Part shown: positions 49,101 through 58,100 of the stretch, in pieces
Numbering within the stretch: the stretch's first letter is position 1
Layout of the letters: each line of letters starts with the position of its first letter
From: CAXBGS01 sp963975425
GTDB lineage: Bacteria; Planctomycetota; Planctomycetia; Pirellulales; Pirellulaceae
Length of the DNA: 64,000 nucleotides
Direction of reading: 5' to 3'
Assembly: GCA_963975425.1 (NCBI GenBank)
Contig: CAXBGS010000004.1
Span: 1-64,000, forward strand
The notes under the pieces: model-generated
What the model saw: the letters and a program-made list of their open reading frames with translations, nothing else
Databases searched by the model: none
Told to the model about the DNA's origin: nothing
Position numbers and translations under genes: made by a program

Positions 49101-52100
49101 CACACCGCCTGATTACGAGAGCCCCGCCGATAGCAACACCGACAACGTTTACACGGTAATCGTTCAGGTCAGCGATGGCACGCACACGGATTCCCAGACG
49201 ATTACGGTCAACGTTCAGGACGTTTCCAACGAGACGTCGCTGACGGTGACGACCACGTCCGACGTTGACGATACCGGTTTGGGCACGAGTTATAACATCA
49301 CTCAATTGTATGCCGTTGGCGGTGGAGCCGACGGGCACGTCAGTTTGCGTGAAGCGATCATCGCGGCCAACAACACTGCCGGACAAGACACGATTAACTT
49401 CGCGATCCTGAACGTAGATGCGGGCTACACCGGTACCGCGGGAGTCGACGCGCATTGGCAAATCACGCTGGCCGATGTGCTGCCGGTGATCACCGAGTCG
49501 TTGATTCTGGACGGAACGAGTCAAACTTCTTTCGGTGGCAACGTGAATCCAGGAACGTTCAGCGCCGCGACTGAGGTCGGTGTGAACGACACGGTGCTTG
49601 CGGCCATTGAACGCCCTGAGATAACGATCATCGGCGATTCAACGCTGACAGGCGGTTTGATAGTGAGTGCCGACAACGTCACGATCACCGGATTTGCCAT
49701 GTACGGATTTAGCAACTCGAGCGGTGAAGCGATCGAGTTGAGCGATGGCTTTACTGGTGCGATCGTCAGCGGAAACGCATTCGGCACTTCGGCAGGTGGT
49801 CTATCGGATCCTGGAGTTGCGCTGAACAACTTCGTTCACGTGCGGGCGCTCGGTGCGGACAATGGTTTTCTCACCGACAACTTCTTTGCCTACTCGCAAG
49901 CCGCGTCCTTCCATGCGACCAATGCGTCGGACGGCTGGACATTGACGGGCAACCAGATCGTCGACGGTGGTTTGAACTACAGCAATGGCGACGGTTTCGG
50001 TTTTGCCGATTCGGATGGTGCGTTAATCGATGGCAATTACTTCAGCGGCATGTCGACTCAAGCGATCTTTGCCGGTGGCGGCTCCAACAACATCACGATT
50101 ACGAACAACACGGTAATCAACAGTGGTGTCGGTCCTGCATCCGGTGGCCACTCGCAGTCGGATGCGATCGCATTTCGAAGCGGAACCTATAACGTCACCG
50201 TGCAGCACAACATCATCGCCAATAACTACGGCGCGGGAGTCACAGTAAATGACGGCGCCTACGCGATCGAGATCACCGAGAATTCGATTTACGGCAACGG
50301 CACGGTGCTTTCGCGGCAAGGTGCTGCGGCCAGCGGGCTGGTCGGACTCGACCTGCAGACCACCGGTGACAATACTTCCTTTGGCACGGCGCCTTACTAC
50401 ACGCCTAACGATGCCGACGACGTCGACACGGGTGGCAATTCGCTGCAGAACTTCCCGGTCATCGACTTTGCCAGCAGCGACGGAAGTCAGTTGGCGGTAT
50501 CCGGTTCGTTCAACAGTTTGGCCAGTCGGACGTATCGGCTTGAGTTCTTTCTGTCCGATGAATACGCCAACGGTCACGGACAGGGCGAAACGTACCTGGG
50601 ATCGATCAATGTAACGACCGACGGCAGCGGCAATGCGACGTTCGCGACGTCCATGGCGGCGACGATCCCCACGGGCATGCAGGTGACTGCGACCGCGACC
50701 GACCTGACGACGAAGGAAACGTCGGAGTTTTCGCAGCAGTTCGCGATCAACGACGCGCCTCATATCCTGGGTCAAAACGCAATCACGAACGCTCAGTTCA
50801 CGACCGACCTGAGTGACTGGTCCACGACCGGGGATGTCGATTGGCAAAGTTCCGAAGTGAGATTCGGTCAACTCGGCAGTGGGTCGGGCGCTCTGTCACA
50901 AACCTTCACCACGGAAATCGGCAAAGAGTACTTCCTGACGTTTGAGTACGGCGACCGCAGTGCGACGAAGTCCCAATCGGTACAAGTCGATGTAAACGGT
51001 TCCGCATCGTTGCTTGCCGAAGCAATCACCAGCGGCGTTGCTGAAAATGCGTTACAGCTTTACACATATAGCTTCGTTGCCGATTCCACTTCGACGACGC
51101 TCAGCTTTACCGACACATCCGCCGATCACTCGGGTGTCCGAGGTTATCTCGATAACGTCGAAGTCCGCCCGGACAGTACTCCACTGACGGCGATCGACTA
51201 CACCGAGAATGACGGTGCGGTTCAAATCAATAACGGCTTCAACTTTGCCGACGTTGACGACAGCAATTTGGAATCCGCAGCAATCACGATCTCTGGCAAC
51301 TACGCCAACGGCGAAGATGTGCTTACGTTTGTGGACACTGCCAACATCACCGGCGTTTGGGATTCGGCGACCGGAACACTGACGTTGACCGGAACCGACT
51401 CACTGGCCAATTACGAGGTCGCCCTTCGCAGCATCACTTACACCAACACCAGCGATGATCCGTCCACGTTGACTCGAACGGTCAGCTTCACCGTCAACGA
51501 TGGCGACGAAGATTCCAACGTCAGCACACGAGACATCAACGTCACGGCGGTCAATGATGCCCCGGTGGTATCGGTCACAGGTGACTCGCCAACTTGGACT
51601 GAAAGCGGTCCCGTGGGTCTATTCAGCGGTGCAAGTGTCGATTTGTTGGAAGCGGCCGACAATGTTGCTTCGGTTGTGTTCACCGTCGACGGACTCGCCG
51701 ATGGAAGCGACGAACGGTTGATTCTCGACGGCGAGTCGTTTGAACTGACGGATCTGGTCACAGGGACCAGCGATTCGCGAGGTTACGACGTTGCCGTGAG
51801 CGTCTCAGGCACGACGGCTACGGTGACGATCAGCAAATCCGGCGGATTTAGCAGCAGCGATGCTCAGACACTGATCAATGCGATCGCGTATGACAACCAA
51901 AGTGATGCACCAAGTGGAACCACGCGGACGGTCACGTTCCAATCCATCACCGAAGACGCCGCAACGAATCAGACCACGTCGGACGGGACAACGTCGATCG
52001 TCACGATGTCCGGCGTTAACGATGCGCCGGAGTTCGTTGGGCCGGAATTGATCACCAACGGAACTTTCGACAGCGATCTGTCGGGATGGACGACGACGGG

Positions 52101-55100
52101 TTCGGTCATCAATCTTGGTCCGGGCGAACTGAACTTCGGTGGTGGCGATGTCGCGGGTCCGCATACCGCGTCGCAAATAATCGCGACCGAGGCCGGACAG
52201 ACCTATCGTTTGACATTCGACTACCGCGATGGCTCGACGACGAAGAACCAATCATTGCAGGTGACGGTTGATGGCAGCAGCAACTTGTTGACCACGTCTC
52301 AGATTGTCACCGACATCGATGGCAGCACCTTTGTTCGCTACGAATACACGTTTACTGCAGACTCATCGGCATCGACACTGACGTTTACCGACACCTCGGA
52401 CACGGCGGGCGTATCCGACGGCACCACCTCGGTTGACGGAAAGATCGACAACGTGTCGGTCAAGCAAATCGACGGACATCTAGGCACCGCCGGCTTCACC
52501 GAAGGCGGATCGGCGGTTGTGTTGGATACCGACGTCACGTTGTTTGACGCCGAAGTTGAAGGCGGTCTGGACAACTACGACAACACCACATTGACGATTG
52601 TGAGAAACGGCGGAGCAAGCGGCAACGACGTGTTCTCGGCGACAGGCAACCTTGATCCGTTGACCGAAAGCGGAGCCCTGGTACTGAGTTCGCAAACCGT
52701 TGGAACCGTCGACGTGAATTCCGCGGGTACGCTGACGCTGCGATTTAACAGTTCAGTGAATCAGGCGATCCTGAACGAAGTATTGCGGTCGATCGCGTAT
52801 GAAAATACCAGTGCAGCTCCGGCCAGTAGCGTTCAGTTGGACTGGACGTTCGCGGACGACAACTTCGGGACCCAGCAGGGTACCGGCGGTGAGCAATTCG
52901 CAACCGGATACACGGTCGTTAACATCACGGCCGACAACGACGCGCCGACCGTTGACGTCTCGACTGGCCAGACGGTCTCCGAAGGCGGTGGAATTGTTTT
53001 GTCCTCGGACAACTTGTCGTCATCGGATACTGACAACGATGACTCAACACTGATCTACACAATCGACAGCGGTTTGGCCAACGGGTTTGTCGCATTGGAT
53101 TCCGCGCCATCGACACCAATCACCACCTTCACCCAGGCTCAGCTTGACGCCGGTCAGGTGATCTATTTCCACGACGGCAGCGACACGACCAGTGACTCAT
53201 TCAACTTCACGGTCAGTGACGGTTCGCTATCCGATACGGGAACCTTCAACCTAACGGTCACCGCGGTCAACGATGCGGTCGTTGCCGTCGATGATTCCAG
53301 CGCCTTCACCGTGGCCGAAGATGGGTCGGTTAACTTCGACGTCTTGGGGAACGACACAGACAGCGAGGGCGATACGCTGACGATCACGCACGTTGATGGG
53401 CAAGCGATCTCGGTTGGCAATAGCGTTTCGGTTTCCAATGGTTCGGTTACTTTGGAAGCCGACGGCACGCTGACGTTTACGGCCGACGCGGATTACAACG
53501 GACCAATTTCCTTTGAATACAGCGTCAGCGACCGGCCTACCGCCAGCGGATCGGCCGGTCAGTCCCTGTCAATCGAATCATCGGCCGATTTCGGCAGCCA
53601 ATTGTTCTCGGTCGATTTGGATTCCGGCGAGAAAACACTGATTGGCGACCTCGCGATCAATTCCACGGCGATGGCTTACGATGCGGCGTCCGACATGGCG
53701 TACTTCATTACCAACGATGGAGGAATCTATGCTTGGGACCGAGGTGAACCGACCAGTTCGCTTACCTTGATCGGCAATATTGAAAGCACCGGCGACGGTT
53801 GGACGGCACCGGTTCCGTCGGCCTACACCCACCAAACGGCTGCCTTCTATAACGGTTCGCTGTACTTGGTTCCAACGGCAAGACCCGCTGGCAGCGCGGT
53901 GGACGATGCGCTGTATCGTGTCGACTTCTCGGACCCCACGACGATCAGCGACGTGGTGAAGGTGGCTGACCTGACGGGCGATGTGTTCGAGTGGAATAAC
54001 AACGATGACATTGCCATCGATCAAGCGACCGGCATCCTGTACGGTCGCGGCGATTTCAATGACACGGACAATAGCCTACGGACTTCGGTGCTTTTCTCGT
54101 ACGACTTGAACACCGACACGTACAACGAAATCGCCAGCACGACTTACGCTCATGACTTCGTGACGCCATCGAACAACCCGACTAACTATGGCGACTTTCG
54201 CGATGTGAAAACGGGCATGGCTTTCGGAACCGATGGCAACCTTTATGGAACCGATAGCAACGGAAATCTTTCTGTGGTTAGCAAGACCACAGGCAACGCA
54301 ACGACGGTTTCAACATGGCGAGTTCAAGACAGCAATGGTCAAGCTGGCGGTGACCTGGCCGCAGTGACTTCCACCGGTGCGATTTCTCACGGTGTCGTGA
54401 CGGGTACCGTCACTGCGGTCAATGATGCGCCAGTTCTGGACAACTCTGGCGATTTGACCCTGCCGACGATCACCGAGGACGAAGTCAATAACGGTGGCCA
54501 AACCGTGGCTCAGATTCTGGCAAGCGATGGAGGCACACCGATCTCGGATGTGGATTCTGGATCGGTTGATGGGATCGCGATCACGACACGCAACAATGGC
54601 CCAGGAATCTGGCAGTACTCGATCGATGGCGGCACCAACTGGTCGAATGTCGGCACGGTATCCGATTCATCAGCACTGCTATTGCGCTCAACGGATTTGG
54701 TTCGCTTCGAGCCCAATGGCGAAAACGGCACCACGAAGGACTTTACGTTCCGTGCTTGGGACGGCACCAGCGGAACCGCCGGCAGCAAAGTCGATGCATC
54801 GACCAACGGTGGCACCACGGCGTTCAGCACCGATACCGAAACCGCATCGATCGTTGTGACCAGTGTCAACGATGCACCGACGATTAACAATGGATCGGTG
54901 TTCAACTTCACGGGGACGGACGAAGACACCAATTCGTCCAGCAGTACCGCTGCTGATATTTTGACTTCAAGCTCTTTGAACGATGTTGACTTCTCGTCCC
55001 AAAGTGGGCTTGCGATCACATCGTTGACCGGCAACGGAACATGGCAGTATTCGACTGATGGGTCGACATGGACATCGTTCGGCACCGTGTCGGCGTCCAA

Positions 55101-58100
55101 CGCCTTGCTGATCAGCTCAAGCACTCAAATTCGATTCGCACCCGATGCCGAAAATGGCGAAACGGCGACGTTTACCTACCGTGCATGGGATCAAACCAGC
55201 GGAACGGCTTCGGCGAACGGCTCGACCAGCCATGGCGACACGACAACCAACGGCGGTGTAACGGCGTACTCATCCGAAACCGCTTCGGCACAGATCACGG
55301 TCACCGATGTCAATGATGCGCCCGTCTATAACACCGCCGGCGATACAGAATTCACCACGATCACCGAAGATGATCTGAACAACGCAGGTGAAACGGTCGC
55401 TGATCTGATCGCCAGTGCAGGTGGAAACCGGATTACCGATGTCGACAACGGAGCCGTCGAAGGCATCGCGATTCGCTCGGTGCTGTCGGGTAACGGCACG
55501 TGGCAATACTCGCTTGACGGCGGAACGAACTGGCTGGACGTCGGTACGGTCTCGAACTCTTCGGCACTGCTGCTTCGCGATACGGACATGCTTCGCTTTC
55601 AACCCAACGGCGAAACCGGCACGACGGCACACCTGAGCGTTCGCGCTTGGGATCAAACAACGGGAACCGCTGGCACGAAAGTCAACACGGGCGTCGGTGG
55701 TGGCTCGACCGCATTCGGCACCACACCGGAAACGATGTATCTGACCGTTACCGATGTCAACGATGCGCCGGAAGTTACCGGACCGGCTACCGCGACCGTC
55801 GCCGAAGGCGGTTCGCTGACGTTTGACATCGGTGGCGCCGGTGTTATCGACACCAACGACGTCGACGGTGACATCCTGACCGTGACTTTGACCGCCGATC
55901 ATGCATCGATCGCACTGGCGCAAACCACCGGATTGACTTTAATCGACAACGATGGCAGCGACGGGACGTTGCAGTTCAGCGGCAGTGTGGCCGATATCGA
56001 CGCAGCACTTTATGGTCTCGCGTATGACTCGCAAGCGGGCTACAACGGCGGCGCGACGTTAGCAGTCTTGGTTGACGATGGCAGTCTGACGGATTCGACA
56101 ACGGTTGCGATCACGGTCAGCCCCGGCCAGACGACGTTCGTCTGGGACGGCGGCGGAGCGACCAATGATTGGTCCGACGCCGACAACTGGAACCATGACT
56201 TGGTCCCCGGGGCCGACGACATCGTTGTCTTTAACGTCACCAGTGCAAAGGATGCTACGCTTGACGCGGCGTTCGCCGGGGCAGTCCATGAAATCATCGT
56301 GACCGCAGACTATTCGGGCGACCTGACATTCGAGCGATCCTTCAACGTCGCGACTGACGCGACGCTTTCGGGTACCGGCACGCTCAATACGGCGGGCTTC
56401 ACGCTGGACGTTGACGGAAACGTTGTGTCCACGATCAATTTGGAAGTCGTCAACTCCACATTGAATTTCGGCGGCAACGTCGATGTGGACGCTGCCAGTT
56501 CCAACGTCGGTGGTTCGGACTGGGTGCTCGACGGCACCGGCAATCAGTTGGTCGACATTTCATCGCTGGTCGGTTCGATCGATTTCGCTTCCAGCGGCAC
56601 GGTGACGATTGCCGACACGCTGAACGTCTATCAAAAAGTCACCTACACCAGCGGCACGGTGGATTTCAACGGTCAAACATTGCAAATGACCGGAAACGCC
56701 TCTCGCACGATCGACGCCGAGGGAATCACGTTCGCTTCGGTCGTGGTCAATACCGGCGGCTCGATCTCGATCGTTGGCGATTTCGATATCGACGGCGATT
56801 TAACCCTGACACGTCTGATGTCGTTCACAGACGGAGTCTACAACGATGGTCGTCTGTTGGTCAGCGGTGACATTCATGCCGCGGATACCGATTGGACCGG
56901 CGATGCCATCTTCGTCATCGACGGCACTGGCGACCAAACGGTGACAACGGACAGTGCCGCTGACATGCTGCGCAACGTTGACATCAACAAAGCCAGCGGC
57001 ACGTTGACGTTCGATGATGACATCACGTTCCAAGGTTCGTTCACTCACACGGCAGGAACCGTCGACATCGCCAGCGTTGCGACCAGTTTTGACGGCGCGG
57101 GACTTCAGCTTGATACCGCGGGCGTCACCTTTGGCGATGTTCAGTTTGCCAACGATGCTGAATTCGCGCTCAGCAGCGACATCGATATCGATGGCAACCT
57201 TTTAATCGCTGGCATGACGGGCAACAGCAGCGGAGGAGACTTGTACGTCGCGGGGAATGTGCACAGCACCGACGCCGACGTCACCGGTGATTTCGGCATC
57301 GTGCTGAACGGAACCGGCAATCAAACCATCTCGGGCGCGGACCTGACCGACGGCACCGTGATTATCGATAAGGCTTCGGGGACCGCTTCGCTTTCCGATG
57401 ACTTTGGCGACGGCCAGACGATTCAGTTGTTGCGTCTGAACTCGGGCACGCTTGACCTGGCTGGGTTCAATGTCGACACCGTCGATGGATTGTTGGCCAA
57501 CGGCGGAACGGTGATCGGCGGCGGAAGCGTGACGGACAATGTCATCATCCAAAACGGCACGGTCGTTCGGCTTAGCGCCGCATCGACAGGCTCGTATCAG
57601 CAATTGGCTGTCGGTGGTGACTTAACGCTGACCGCGGGCTCTCTGGTCATTGACGTGACGGGCAATACAACCGGCGGAGACTACACCGACTTGGTGACGT
57701 ACACCAATCGCACCGGATCATGGACGGGAATCACCTTGACCGGCGATGCCGTCGGTTTCACGGTCTACACCGAATACGACGACGTGGCTGGGGAAGCAGG
57801 CGTGTTCTTGAATACCGCGCCGACTGGCACTTTGGCTGATGTCAATGTCAACGAAGACGCGCCCGATGAAGTCATCGACCTGGCCGCCGCGTTTTCTGAT
57901 TTGCAACACTCCGACGGCCAACTGACCTATTCCATTCAAAGCAACAACAACGCGAGCCTATTCGTATCGGTTGATCTGGACAACATTGCCGATACGCTGA
58001 CACTCGACTTTGTTGACGACACAAGTGGTGACGCAGAAATCGTTGTACGCGCGACGGATCCCCGAGGTGAATTCACGGACGTCACGTTGACGGTCTCGGT

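Noticed and set aside
50023..50871. 282-aa minus-strand frame inside the giant gene
   Set aside because: Many long antisense frames occur across the giant gene because of its codon bias; the Arg/Val-rich translation has no family pattern.
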